Assembly (NCBI RefSeq): GCF_039536745.1
Contig: NZ_BAAAZE010000008.1
Location: 1 to 64,000, forward strand
Length of the DNA stretch: 64,000 nucleotides
From: Actimicrobium antarcticum
Lineage (GTDB): Bacteria; Pseudomonadota; Gammaproteobacteria; Burkholderiales; Burkholderiaceae_D
Direction: 5' to 3'
Shown: one piece after another, positions 27,511 through 36,134 of the stretch
Layout: every line of letters starts with the position of its first letter
How positions within the stretch are numbered: the stretch's first letter is position 1
Position numbers and translations under genes: made by a program
The notes under the pieces: model-generated
What the model was told of the DNA's origin: nothing
Seen by the model: the letters and a program-made list of their open reading frames with translations, nothing else
Database searches by the model: none

Positions 27511-28086
27511 ATGAAATATCCAGCCACTGTCGTACTTCTCTCCGTCCTGCTGATGGCAGGTACAGCCACGACTGCACTCGCCGCCATCGATGACAATGAG
27601 TCGCCGGTCGTGGTTCACGTCAGCAAACATGGTGACCTGATCACCGTCGATGCCGACTTCAGCGTGTCGGTTCCGCCCAGACAGGCCTGGGAAGTGCTGA
27701 CCGATTTCGATCACATGTCACGCTTCATTTCGAACGTCACGTTCAGCGCGGTCACGGCGCGCCAGCGCGACAAATTACAGGTCACGCAAAAGGGTGCGGC
27801 GCAGCGCGGACCGCTGAGTTTCAGTTTCGATTCCGTGCGCGAGATCGAACTGAAGCCGTTCGAAAAAATCACTACCCATCTGCTATCCGGCAACATGAAA
27901 CAGCTGGACGGCACCACGCTGCTCAGTGCCAGCGAGGTCGGTACGCATATCGTGTATCACGCCGAATCGATTCCGAATACCTTCGTCCCGCCGCTGATCG
28001 GTACCGCCTTCATCGAAACCGAATCGCGTCATCAGTTCGAGCAAATGCGCGTCGAAATGCTGACCCGCAAAGCGGCCATGAAATAG
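27511..28086 (+). CDS. Exported SRPBCC (START-like) protein, paralogue
   Basis: The 191-residue protein has a signal peptide (to about residue 24, TTALAA) and the same fold as its upstream neighbour (PPRQAWEVLTDFDHMSRFISNVTFSAVTARQRDKLQVTQKG; FVPPLIGTAFIETESRHQFEQMRVEM). AGGAG precedes the ATG. The tandem pair probably arose by duplication, but identity is low. Both probably bind a lipid or other hydrophobic molecule in the periplasm. Confidence 0.85.
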   Translation: MKYPATVVLLSVLLMAGTATTALAAIDDNESPVVVHVSKHGDLITVDADFSVSVPPRQAWEVLTDFDHMSRFISNVTFSAVTARQRDKLQVTQKGAAQRGPLSFSFDSVREIELKPFEKITTHLLSGNMKQLDGTTLLSASEVGTHIVYHAESIPNTFVPPLIGTAFIETESRHQFEQMRVEMLTRKAAMK

Positions 28087-28177
28087 CCACGAGCAAGCCA
28101 TGAGCACGCGGCGAACACGACGAACGTGTTGCGCCGCTGCCCGGCCACACCGCACCGCACTTCTCCAGGAAACCTGA

Positions 28178-30226
28178 ATGATGACATTGAACAAAACGGG
28201 CAAGATCGCTGCGACCGGCGCTGCCATCCTGATCGCGACGGTGGTGCTGCTGCTGATCGTCCTGGTGACCTGGGACTGGGATCGCAGCCGCCCATGGCTC
28301 AACGACAAGGTGACACAGGCAATCGGTCGCGACTTCGCCATCCGCGGACACATCAGCGTCAGCTGGCATCGTCCACCGGGCGAAACCGGCTGGCGCAGCT
28401 ATCTGCCATGGCCACGTTTTACCGCCAGCGATGTGGTGATCGGGAATCCTGAATGGGCGCACCAGCCGACCTTCGCAGCACTCGACCAGATTCACTTCGA
28501 CCTCGGCGTGCTGCCGCTGCTGCGCAAGGAAATCGACATTCCCAGCATCACGCTGGTCAATCCCGCCATCGATCTGGAACGCCTTGCTGACGGCCGCTTT
28601 AACTGGACCTTCAAGACCCGCTCCAGCCCATCGGAATGGACCTTGAACCTGGACCGGATCGGCTTTGCGACCGGCACCGTCACCATCGCTGACAAGGTCA
28701 AGAAAATCGCTGCGGTGGCGACGATTCGCCCGGTCGGCGACGTCGATATCGGCGCGCTGGTAGACAAACCGACAGCAGGATCGATCCCGGACAAGCCAGC
28801 AGCAACACAGTACGGTTTTGCGTTCGATGTCAAGGGAACCTACAACAAGGCCGCACTGACAGGCAGTGGCAAGTTCGGTGGCGTGCTGTCGCTGGTCGAT
28901 GCGCGTCAGCCATTTCCGCTGCAAACCGACCTGCGCCTGGGCGACAACCATATCGTGCTGAGCGGTACCATCACCGACCCCGGCAACCTGGCAGCGATGG
29001 ACCTGCAATTGCAGCTGGCATCCAGCAGCATGGCGCACCTGTACGAACTCACCGGCATGACCCTGCCCGACACCCCGCCCTTCAGCACCAGCGGTCACCT
29101 GACTGGCCGGCTACGCAAGAACGACAGCGTGTTCACCTACGAAAAATTCACCGGCCGGGTCGGCGGCTCGGACCTGTCCGGTACGCTAGGCTACGCCACC
29201 GGCGGAGTACGCCCCAAACTCACCGGTGACGTGCGTTCCGAAAAGCTGCTGTTCGCCGACCTCGCGCCATTGATTGGCGCCAACAGCAACAGCAAAAACG
29301 CACCGGCACGCGAAGAAGTCAAACAGCTTCCCGGCCGGGCAATCCCCGCCACCCCATTTCGTACCGATCGCTGGAAAGCCATGGATGCCGACGTCAAGTT
29401 CGTCGGCAAAAAAATCATTCGCGATGCGGCGTTGCCGGTCAACGATGTCTCGGCCCACGTGATCATGAACGATGGCGTGCTGACGCTGAACCCGCTGCAG
29501 TTCGGCGTCGCCGGCGGCACCTTGACCGGCAATATCGCGCTCGATGGCAGCACCGATCCGCTGCGCGCCAAGTTCAATCTGTCGGCCCGCAAACTGCGCC
29601 TGAAAGAGCTGTTCCCCACCTTCGAACCGATGAAAGCCAGCTTTGGCCAGATCAATGGTGATGCCGGATTGAGCGCCGTCGGCAATACGCCGATGGCACT
29701 GGCGGCAACGCTGGATGGCGAGGTGCGCATGCTGCTCAACGACGGCGCCATCAGCGGCACCCTGCTGGAGCAGGCCGGACTGAACGTGGCCAACATCGTG
29801 CTGGCAAAACTGTTTGGTGACAAGATCGTCAAGATCAACTGCGCGGCCGCCGAGTTCATCGTCAAAAAAGGCGTACTGGAATCACGTGTGTTTGCGCTCG
29901 ATACGGAGGACGCGCTGATCAACGTGGATGGCACGGTCAATCTTGGCAATGAACAACTCGACCTGAACGTGCATCCGCATACCAAAGGCTTTCGGGTATT
30001 TTCGCTGCGCTCGCCGCTGTACGTAAAAGGAACCTTCAAGGATCCGCAAGTCGGTGTCGCCGTGGGACCGCTGGCCGTGCGGGGCGCGGCGGCGGTCGGA
30101 CTGGGCTTGCTGAATCCGTTTGCGGCATTGCTGGCGATGGTCGCGCCCAGTAACAACAACGAATCGCCCTGCCCGGCTATCGTCGCCGATGCCAACCGCG
30201 GCATGAAAACCGCACCACGCAAATAG
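28178..30226 (+). CDS. AsmA-family protein
   Basis: The 682-residue protein has an N-terminal membrane anchor (about 11-32) and AsmA-type repeats of beta structure through the periplasmic region (GRDFAIRGHISVSW, IGNPEWAHQPTFAALDQIHFDLGVLPLLRKEIDIPSITLVNPAIDLERLADGRFNW). The C-terminal AsmA domain ends with ... FRVFSLRSPLYVKGTFKDPQVGV. AsmA-like proteins are bridge-like and linked to phospholipid movement and outer-membrane assembly. AGGAAACC precedes the ATG. Placement after two exported SRPBCC genes suggests a shared lipid-related job. Confidence 0.9.
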   Translation: MMTLNKTGKIAATGAAILIATVVLLLIVLVTWDWDRSRPWLNDKVTQAIGRDFAIRGHISVSWHRPPGETGWRSYLPWPRFTASDVVIGNPEWAHQPTFAALDQIHFDLGVLPLLRKEIDIPSITLVNPAIDLERLADGRFNWTFKTRSSPSEWTLNLDRIGFATGTVTIADKVKKIAAVATIRPVGDVDIGALVDKPTAGSIPDKPAATQYGFAFDVKGTYNKAALTGSGKFGGVLSLVDARQPFPLQTDLRLGDNHIVLSGTITDPGNLAAMDLQLQLASSSMAHLYELTGMTLPDTPPFSTSGHLTGRLRKNDSVFTYEKFTGRVGGSDLSGTLGYATGGVRPKLTGDVRSEKLLFADLAPLIGANSNSKNAPAREEVKQLPGRAIPATPFRTDRWKAMDADVKFVGKKIIRDAALPVNDVSAHVIMNDGVLTLNPLQFGVAGGTLTGNIALDGSTDPLRAKFNLSARKLRLKELFPTFEPMKASFGQINGDAGLSAVGNTPMALAATLDGEVRMLLNDGAISGTLLEQAGLNVANIVLAKLFGDKIVKINCAAAEFIVKKGVLESRVFALDTEDALINVDGTVNLGNEQLDLNVHPHTKGFRVFSLRSPLYVKGTFKDPQVGVAVGPLAVRGAAAVGLGLLNPFAALLAMVAPSNNNESPCPAIVADANRGMKTAPRK

Positions 30227-30252
30227 GCTTCAGTGGGCTGATCAGTACGCGA

Positions 30253-31224
30253 TCAGTCGAACCGGCGACGCAAGCGAAATGCTTCGGTCGCCGCCACCAG
30301 CGCGGCCACGGTGCCGGGTTCCAGCGCAGCATGTCCGGCGTCGGGAATCAGGCGCATTTGCGCCTGCGGCCACGCCGCCAGCAATCGATGCGCAGCCCTC
30401 GGCGGACACACCACGTCGTAGCGTCCTTGCACGATGACGGCGGGCAGATGCCGGATGCGATCGATGCCATCGAGTAGCTGGTTCTCCGAGAAAAAACAGT
30501 CATGCAGCATGTAGTGGGCTTCGAGCCGGCCAATACCCAGGCTGACCCGATCGGACTCGGCGTCCGGTTCACCTTGTTCGTCCTGCAGCAACAAGAACGA
30601 GCAGCTACCTTCGTAGCGATTCCAGCTGCGCGCCGCCGGCAGGTAGACCGCCGGGTCATCACTGAACAGGCGTTTTTCGTAGGCGTGGATCAGGTCACCG
30701 CGTTCGTCTTCGGGAATGAAGTCGGCGAAGCGCTGATGCGCATCCGGATAGAACCACTGGATGCCGTTGATGAACCAGTCGATCTCGGCTCTGGAGCCGA
30801 GGAAGATTCCGCGCAGGATGAAACCGAGGCAGGCTAGCGGATGCGCCTGGCCATAGGCCAGCGCCAGCGTCGACCCCCATGACCCGCCGAATACCAGCCA
30901 TTGGTCGATGCCAAGCAACGCACGCAGTTGTTCAATGTCGGCCACCAGCAGCTGGGTGGTGTTCTGCCGGTATTCGCCCAGCGGGGTCGACTGGCCGGCG
31001 CCACGCTGATCGAACAGGACGATGCGGTAAAACGCCGGATCGAAAAAGCGTCGATGGTTCGGTGACAGCCCGCCACCCGGACCGCCATGCAAAAACAGCA
31101 CCGGCATGCCGTTCGGATTGCCGCATTCTTCCCAATACAGCGTGTGTAACGTATCGACGACAAGCCTGCCCGTGCGATATGGAACAAGTGGCGGGAACAG
31201 GACGTCATCGGCGGTATCGTTCAT
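30253..31224 (-). CDS. pip: Proline iminopeptidase
   Basis: The 323-residue alpha/beta hydrolase has the oxyanion motif HGGPGGG, nucleophile GGSWGSTLAL, acid in GRYDVVCPP and base in DAGHAALEPG, as in peptidase family S33. It removes N-terminal proline from peptides in the cytoplasm. I chose the ATG at 31224 (MNDTADDVLFPPLVPYRTGRL); upstream in-frame extension covers the promoter region shared with the divergent formaldehyde genes. Confidence 0.94.
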   Translation of the reverse strand: MNDTADDVLFPPLVPYRTGRLVVDTLHTLYWEECGNPNGMPVLFLHGGPGGGLSPNHRRFFDPAFYRIVLFDQRGAGQSTPLGEYRQNTTQLLVADIEQLRALLGIDQWLVFGGSWGSTLALAYGQAHPLACLGFILRGIFLGSRAEIDWFINGIQWFYPDAHQRFADFIPEDERGDLIHAYEKRLFSDDPAVYLPAARSWNRYEGSCSFLLLQDEQGEPDAESDRVSLGIGRLEAHYMLHDCFFSENQLLDGIDRIRHLPAVIVQGRYDVVCPPRAAHRLLAAWPQAQMRLIPDAGHAALEPGTVAALVAATEAFRLRRRFD

Positions 31225-31348
31225 GGTGCTTTCGGGTTCTGGGTCGAGGTGAGAAAAAATCGGCGATGTCGCCGATAATGCGTCGGCGAGCTGTACCGAT
31301 GCAGCATCATAAACCAACCAAAAACACCGACATAAGCGAGAACCGTCA

Positions 31349-32455
31349 ATGAAAACCAAAGCCGCAGTAGCATGGCAAGCAGGCCGTCCCCTGACCATCG
31401 AAGACGTCGAACTGGGCGGCCCCCGCTCCGGTGAAGTCCTGGTCGAAATCAAAGCCACCGGCATTTGCCACACCGATTACTACACGCTCTCCGGCGCCGA
31501 TCCGGAAGGCCTTTTCCCGGCGATCCTGGGCCATGAGGGCGCCGGTATCGTGGTCGACGTGGGGCCTGACGTGAAGTCGATCCGCAAGGATGACCATGTG
31601 ATTCCGCTGTACACGCCGGAATGCCGTCAGTGCAAATTCTGCCTCTCGCAAAAAACCAATTTATGCCAGTCGATCCGCTCGACCCAGGGCCGTGGCTTGA
31701 TGCCGGATGCGACCAGCCGTTTCTCGATTGATGGCAAGCCGCTGTTCCATTACATGGGCACCTCGACCTTCTCGAACTACATCGTGGTGCCGGAAATTGC
31801 ACTCGCAAAAATCCGCGAAGACGCGCCGTTCGACAAGGTCTGCTACATCGGTTGCGGCGTCACCACCGGCGTGGGTGCCGTGATCTTTACCGCCAAGGTG
31901 GAAGCCGGCGCGAACGTGGTGGTGTTCGGCCTTGGTGGCATCGGCCTGAACGTGATCCAGGCTGCAAAAATGGTTGGCGCAGACAAGATCATCGGCGTCG
32001 ATCTGAACCCGGCACGCGAAGCCATGGCCCGTAAATTCGGCATGACGCATTTCGTCAATGCCAAGGAAGTCGAGAATGTGGTCGACCATATCATCCAGAT
32101 CACCGATGGCGGCGCCGACTATTCGTTCGAATGCATCGGCAACACCAAGGTCATGCGCCAGGCCCTGGAATGCACCCACAAGGGCTGGGGCAAATCGATC
32201 ATCATCGGCGTGGCCGAAGCCGGTGCCGAAATCAGCACCCGCCCATTCCAGCTGGTGACCGGCCGCGAATGGAAAGGCTCGGCCTTCGGTGGCGCACGCG
32301 GCCGTACCGATGTACCAAAAATCGTCGACTGGTACATGGAAGGCAAGCTCAATATCGACGACCTGATCACGCACCGCCTGCCGCTGGAGCGAATCAATGA
32401 AGGCTTCGACCTGATGAAGAGCGGCGAGTCGATCCGCTCGGTCGTGCTGTACTGA
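31349..32455 (+). CDS. frmA: S-(hydroxymethyl)glutathione dehydrogenase (class III ADH)
   Basis: The 368-residue enzyme has catalytic zinc ligands C40 and H62-E63 (GHEGAG) and the structural zinc cysteines C92, C95, C98 and C106, then NAD-binding GLGGIG. It oxidises S-hydroxymethylglutathione, the adduct of formaldehyde and glutathione, to S-formylglutathione. Its TGA overlaps the ATG of the next gene (32453-32457), which hydrolyses that product, so the two form a complete glutathione-dependent formaldehyde detoxification operon. No frmR-type regulator is next to it. The same gene is called adhC or flhA in some species. Confidence 0.97.
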   Translation: MKTKAAVAWQAGRPLTIEDVELGGPRSGEVLVEIKATGICHTDYYTLSGADPEGLFPAILGHEGAGIVVDVGPDVKSIRKDDHVIPLYTPECRQCKFCLSQKTNLCQSIRSTQGRGLMPDATSRFSIDGKPLFHYMGTSTFSNYIVVPEIALAKIREDAPFDKVCYIGCGVTTGVGAVIFTAKVEAGANVVVFGLGGIGLNVIQAAKMVGADKIIGVDLNPAREAMARKFGMTHFVNAKEVENVVDHIIQITDGGADYSFECIGNTKVMRQALECTHKGWGKSIIIGVAEAGAEISTRPFQLVTGREWKGSAFGGARGRTDVPKIVDWYMEGKLNIDDLITHRLPLERINEGFDLMKSGESIRSVVLY

Positions 32456-33300
32456 TGGAGTGCCTCAGCGAGCATGCGTGTTTTGGTGGCGTGCAGGGTT
32501 TTTATCAGCACGCCTCGACCACGATCGGGTTGCCGATGCGGTTCTCGGTATACCAGCCGCCGCAAGCCAAGGACGGCCCGGTACCGGTGCTGTTTTTTCT
32601 GGCTGGCCTGACCTGTACCGAAGAGACCTTCATGATGAAAGCCGGTGCGCAGCGTTATGCGGCCGAGCACGGCATCATGCTGATCGCGCCCGATACCAGC
32701 CCGCGCGATACCGGGATTGCGGGCGCGGCCGATAGCTGGGACTTCGGTAACGGCGCCGGCTTTTATCTGGATGCGACCGAGGCGCCGTGGTCGACGCATT
32801 TCCGGATGGAGTCGTACCTGGTCGACGAACTGCGCGCATTGATCGTGCAGCAGTTTCCGGCCCGCGCCGATGCGATTGGCGTGTGCGGTCACTCGATGGG
32901 AGGGCATGGCGCATTGACACTGGCGTTGCGGCACCCGGACGTGTTTCGCTCGGTCTCGGCGTTCGCGCCGATCGCCGCGCCGTCGCAATGTCCGTGGGGC
33001 GAAAAGGCATTCACCCACTACCTCGGCGCCGACCAGTCGACCTGGGACGCGCACGATGCCAGTAGCTTGATGGCAAAGAGCAAGGCACCGTTCCCCGACG
33101 GCATCCTGATCGACCAGGGACTGGGCGACAAATTTCTGGAGGCGCAGCAGTTATTGCCGGAAGTTTTCGAAGCCGCCTGTCGACATGCGCAGCAACCGCT
33201 AATCGTGCGACGCCATCCCGGTTACGACCATGGTTACTACTTTATTGCCAGTTTCATTGCGGATCACCTGGCGTTTCATCATCGCCACCTGTCGGCCTGA
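32455..33300 (+). CDS. fghA: S-formylglutathione hydrolase
   Basis: The 281-residue esterase-D-type alpha/beta hydrolase has LAGLTCTEETF near the start, nucleophile S147 in CGHSMGGHGAL, the acid in IDQGLGDKFL and base in GYDHGYYFI. It converts S-formylglutathione to formate and glutathione. It is translationally coupled to the upstream dehydrogenase. Confidence 0.96.
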   Translation: MECLSEHACFGGVQGFYQHASTTIGLPMRFSVYQPPQAKDGPVPVLFFLAGLTCTEETFMMKAGAQRYAAEHGIMLIAPDTSPRDTGIAGAADSWDFGNGAGFYLDATEAPWSTHFRMESYLVDELRALIVQQFPARADAIGVCGHSMGGHGALTLALRHPDVFRSVSAFAPIAAPSQCPWGEKAFTHYLGADQSTWDAHDASSLMAKSKAPFPDGILIDQGLGDKFLEAQQLLPEVFEAACRHAQQPLIVRRHPGYDHGYYFIASFIADHLAFHHRHLSA

Positions 33301-33421
33301 AGTCTTTTTTGCTTGCCTGCTAGGCAAAAGAAATAATCTGTTGTAGACTTCGGGCCCTTCAGGTGTGAAGACAAACATCGTGTTTTGAAGCAGGCAGAAG
33401 TATTGCCGGGGATGTGCAGCC

Positions 33422-33497
33422 GGGTGCTTAGCTCAGTTGGTAGAGCGGCGCCCTTACAAGGCGTAGGTCGGCGGTTCGAGCCCGTCAGCACCCACCA
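33422..33497 (+). tRNA. tRNA-Val (anticodon TAC)
   Basis: Acceptor GGGTGCT, D-arm GCTCAGTTGGTAGAGC, anticodon stem-loop GCGCC-CTTACAA-GGCGT with anticodon TAC, T-loop GGTTCGAGCC and 3' AGCACCCACCA with an encoded CCA. It is probably co-transcribed with the tRNA-Asp 30 bp downstream. Confidence 0.96.
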
Positions 33498-33527
33498 GGT
33501 ACACAACCTGGCAGCAAGTCCAGTTTA

Positions 33528-33604
33528 GGAGTGGTAGTTCAGTTGGTTAGAATACCGGCCTGTCACGCCGGGGGTCGCGGGTTCGAGTCCCGTCCACTCC
33601 GCCA
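33528..33604 (+). tRNA. tRNA-Asp (anticodon GTC)
   Basis: Acceptor GGAGTGG, anticodon stem-loop CCGGC-CTGTCAC-GCCGG with anticodon GTC, T-arm CGGGTTCGAGTCCCG and 3' CCACTCCGCCA with an encoded CCA. The last 21 bp are repeated at 33761-33781 as part of a longer direct repeat. Confidence 0.96.
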
Positions 33605-33708
33605 ATATAAAAAAGCCTGCGCAAGCAGGCTTTTTTTATGCCAGTCATATATGCCCGCTTGCGGGCACACTCTGCGGAGTGGAGTAAGCCGCCTGCGCGG
33701 CTTGCGGC
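33584..33708 (+). repeat. 125-bp direct repeat, copy 1 (starts inside tRNA-Asp)
   Basis: Copy 1 begins in the T-arm of tRNA-Asp (CGAGTCCCGTCCACTCCGCC), includes the tRNA terminator and a hairpin-rich tail (GCCCGCTTGCGGGC; GTAAGCCGCCTGCGCGGCTT), and ends TTGCGGC at 33708. Copy 2 is 177 bp downstream with only a few substitutions. Between the copies lies the perfect palindrome CAATCGCTTGCAAGCGATTG (33721-33740). Confidence 0.9.
33610..33637 (+). terminator. Rho-independent terminator of tRNA-Val/tRNA-Asp
   Basis: AAAAGCCTGC-GCAA-GCAGGCTTTT hairpin followed by seven Ts, a few bases after the tRNA-Asp CCA end. An identical copy lies at 33787-33814 in the second repeat. Confidence 0.93.
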
Positions 33709-33760
33709 GGGACGCGAAGGCAATCGCTTGCAAGCGATTGAGCGGCCTGCCGCCGGTAGG

Positions 33761-33885
33761 CGAGTCCCGTCCACTCCGCCAATTTAAAAAAGCCTGCGCA
33801 AGCAGGCTTTTTTTATGCCCGTCATATATGCCCGCTTGCGGGCACACTCTGCGGAGTGGAGTAAGCCGCCTGCGCGGCTTGCGGC
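33761..33885 (+). repeat. 125-bp direct repeat, copy 2 (ends inside truncated toxin gene)
   Basis: Copy 2 repeats the tRNA-Asp 3' end, terminator and hairpin tail of 33584-33708. Its right border at 33885/33886 is exactly where homology to a ParE-type toxin begins on the opposite strand. This fits insertion, or recombination, of the repeat into that gene. Confidence 0.9.
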
Positions 33886-33961
33886 TAGCCCACTTGTCGA
33901 GCATAGAATGCTGCAGTGAAAGCAAGTCCGCCTGTGCGTCAGGAAGAACAATGACCGCCAT
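33886..33961 (-). pseudogene. ParE/RelE-type toxin, truncated after ~25 codons
   Basis: The ATG at 33961 overlaps the antitoxin stop by one base, the normal arrangement. Residues MAVIVLPDAQADLLSLQ..MLDKWA are the start of a ParE/RelE-family toxin. From 33885 on, the frame runs into the direct repeat and encodes only repeat-derived sequence (SRKPRRR...). The remaining ~75 residues of the toxin are missing, so no active toxin can be made. Confidence 0.75.
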
Positions 33962-34239
33962 TATTTGCGGCTTTGACGAGCCGCCAACAACTGTGTCCGT
34001 GATTCGGCAACGGAGATCCCTTTTCCTTGCATGCGGTCCTTCTCGCCCACGGCAATAATTTTTAATGTGGCAATCAGGGATTCCTTTTCCTGAAACTGTT
34101 TGACGCCCTCAATCACCATGCCGGCCTCACCATTGCGGGTGATGACGAACGGATTACCGTTCATTTCCAGATCTTCGGAAATCTGCGCCGTATGACTCTT
34201 CAGGTAGGAAATGGACTTGATATTGGCTATCGACTGCAT
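33961..34239 (-). CDS. Phd/YefM-family antitoxin
   Basis: The 92-residue protein starts MQSIANIKSISYLKSHTAQISEDLEMNGNPFVITRNGEAGMVIEGVKQF, the Phd/YefM DNA-binding and dimerisation fold, followed by a C-terminal toxin-binding tail. I use the ATG at 34239; a start 8 codons upstream is possible. Such antitoxins repress their own operon. The toxin gene that overlaps its stop has been truncated by a repeat, leaving the antitoxin as an orphan. Confidence 0.85.
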   Translation of the reverse strand: MQSIANIKSISYLKSHTAQISEDLEMNGNPFVITRNGEAGMVIEGVKQFQEKESLIATLKIIAVGEKDRMQGKGISVAESRTQLLAARQSRK

Positions 34240-34318
34240 GGTGTCTCCCCCAGGGTTCGCCATACCTGAATTTGGTACTGAATTTAGTTGAAGTCAACGG
34301 CTGACATGCCCCGCTAAC

Positions 34319-35398
34319 TCATCTCCGATCGTCACGATCAAACAATGCCATCTGCCCATCCACCCCCTCCTCCTCGCCCAACCGCACACCCGCACCAAGC
34401 AGTCGCACAGCCTGCTGACGACGTCGGAAGCCGATTTCCAGCAAGCCATGCAGCACGTCCCGATCAATCGCCGTGGCGACACATTCCACCGTGGTCTGGC
34501 GGAAGTCGGCGAAGCGGATCTTGATGAACAGTTTATGAATATGCTTTTCGGCTGCGGCGCGCTGCACGCGCGCGATCAGCATGTCAATGATTGCGTCGAA
34601 TTCGGCGGCGCAAGCTGCCAGATCGGCCAGATCAGTGACGTAGGTTTCTTCGACACTGACCGATTTGCGTTCGGACGACGGATTGACCACGCGCTCATCG
34701 ATACCGCGACACAGGTTGTAGAGCCGTTCACCGAACTTGCCGAACTGCTGCGTCAATTCGGCGCGCGGCCAGTTGCGCAGATCGGCGCAGTAGTGGGCAC
34801 CGAGCGCGTTGAGCTTGGCGGCCGTGACCTTGCCCACGCCGTGCAGTTTTTTGACCGGCAATGCGGCAACGAAGGCATCGATTTCATGCGGCCGCACGAC
34901 GAACTGCCCATTCGGCTTATTCCAGTCACTGGCGATCTTGGCGATGAATTTATTGGGCGCGATGCCTGCTGATGCGGTGATGCCAACGGTGGCTTCGATG
35001 CGCGCGCGAATTTCCTGTGCGATCAGGGTCGCGCTGCCGCCATGTTGCGTGGCATGGGTGACGTCGAGGTAGGCTTCATCCAGCGACAGCGGTTCGACCA
35101 GTGCGGTGTAGTCGCGATAGATCGCCAGGATCTGCTTCGACGCGATACGGTACTTCTCCATCGCCGGGCGCACGACGATCAGGCCGGGGCAACGCTGCAA
35201 AGCCTGTGATGTCGCCATGGCCGAACGCACACCGAAACGGCGTGCTTCGTAATTGCAGGTCGCGACCACGCCGCGCTGATCAGCGCGACCGCCAACAGCC
35301 ACCGGCAGCAGGCGCAACGAGGGGTCATCGCGCATTTCGACAGCGGCATAGAAGCAATCACAATCGCAGTGGATGATCTTTCGCTGAGGAGGTTTCAA
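34319..35398 (-). CDS. dinB: DNA polymerase IV (Y family)
   Basis: The 359-residue polymerase has the catalytic acidic residues in IIHCDCDCFYAAVE and LSLDEAYLDVT, the steric-gate region FYAAVE, helix-hairpin-helix KLHGVGKVTAAKLNALG and a C-terminal little-finger domain. It ends near QMALF, a beta-clamp-binding motif. It copies past DNA lesions with low fidelity. No LexA box was identified with confidence upstream. Confidence 0.96.
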   Translation of the reverse strand: MKPPQRKIIHCDCDCFYAAVEMRDDPSLRLLPVAVGGRADQRGVVATCNYEARRFGVRSAMATSQALQRCPGLIVVRPAMEKYRIASKQILAIYRDYTALVEPLSLDEAYLDVTHATQHGGSATLIAQEIRARIEATVGITASAGIAPNKFIAKIASDWNKPNGQFVVRPHEIDAFVAALPVKKLHGVGKVTAAKLNALGAHYCADLRNWPRAELTQQFGKFGERLYNLCRGIDERVVNPSSERKSVSVEETYVTDLADLAACAAEFDAIIDMLIARVQRAAAEKHIHKLFIKIRFADFRQTTVECVATAIDRDVLHGLLEIGFRRRQQAVRLLGAGVRLGEEEGVDGQMALFDRDDRR

Positions 35399-35446
35399 GT
35401 TGGCGTGTCGGCGGGAATCGGGCGCTCATTCTAACGGTCGGGCAAT

Positions 35447-35488
35447 AAAAAAACCGCGGCATCCGTTAGCCGGATGCAGCGGTTTTTT
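35447..35488 (-). terminator. Bidirectional-looking terminator
   Basis: AAAAACCGCGGCATCCG and CGGATGCAGCGGTTTTTT pair with one mismatch around the loop TTAGC. A-run and T-run flank both sides. It sits 20 bp past the stop of the exported protein gene at 35508 and would stop its transcripts before dinB. Confidence 0.88.
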
Positions 35489-35507
35489 GTGACACGCGAC
35501 GTGTGGG

Positions 35508-35924
35508 TCAGTTGATGGTGTCGTCTTTCTTCTGGATTTTTGCGTCAGCGGCGAGACGGGCCTTGCGCTCGCGGGAGGCGCTGCGCTTCTCGGCTTTCAT
35601 GTCCGACTTGGCCTGAGCCTTGTCTTCCTTGTACTCCTCTTTTGCCATGTCCTTTTTCATCTTGTAGTCGCTCTTGGCGGCGGCATCTTCTGCGCGCTTC
35701 TGGACATACGGATCGGCGGCTGGTGCCACGGACACGGCACCGCTGGCACCGACGCCGACGGCAGGCGTGGCCGGGCTCATCGGGGTCACGGCGACGGGAG
35801 CATTGACGCCTCCGTTGCTATTGATGCCGGCACCGACAGCAGGCACGGACAAGGTTTGTGCACCGGCAAAATTGGCAAATACAAGGACGGCTGTGCCCAG
35901 CAAAAATTTAGGTGATTTCATCAT
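35508..35924 (-). CDS. Exported hypothetical protein with charged C-terminus
   Basis: The 138-residue protein has a Sec signal peptide (KFLLGTAVLVFANFAGAQ, cleavage near 23), a Gly/Ala/Pro/Val-rich low-complexity middle, then a highly charged helical tail from about 75 rich in Lys, Asp, Glu and Ala (KKDMAKEEYKEDKAQAKSDMK). I recognise no domain. Proteins of this make-up are common in Burkholderiales periplasm. It is monocistronic with a strong terminator. Confidence 0.75.
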   Translation of the reverse strand: MMKSPKFLLGTAVLVFANFAGAQTLSVPAVGAGINSNGGVNAPVAVTPMSPATPAVGVGASGAVSVAPAADPYVQKRAEDAAAKSDYKMKKDMAKEEYKEDKAQAKSDMKAEKRSASRERKARLAADAKIQKKDDTIN

Positions 35925-36134
35925 GGTTAAATCCTTTTAAAATGGAAAAAATGGAACGGCAACCCGTTCTCGAGGTGGCCGCGATGGAACCAGTACCGGG
36001 TTCAAGGGGTCACGACTCATTGACACGTTGACATTATCAGAAGTTCTTTGAAAAGGACGTATCGTCGTTTTTACTTACATCTTTCCCGCGCCGGGGAATG
36101 TGCCATGACCTGCACTGAACCAGTGCTGCAGACA

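Noticed and set aside
33310..33330. Possible terminator after fghA (TTGCCT/AGGCAA)
   Set aside because: The stem is short and the T-run precedes rather than follows it on the plus strand.
33531..34058. 175-codon frame over tRNA-Asp and repeats
   Set aside because: It runs through a tRNA, two terminators and the direct repeats; not coding.
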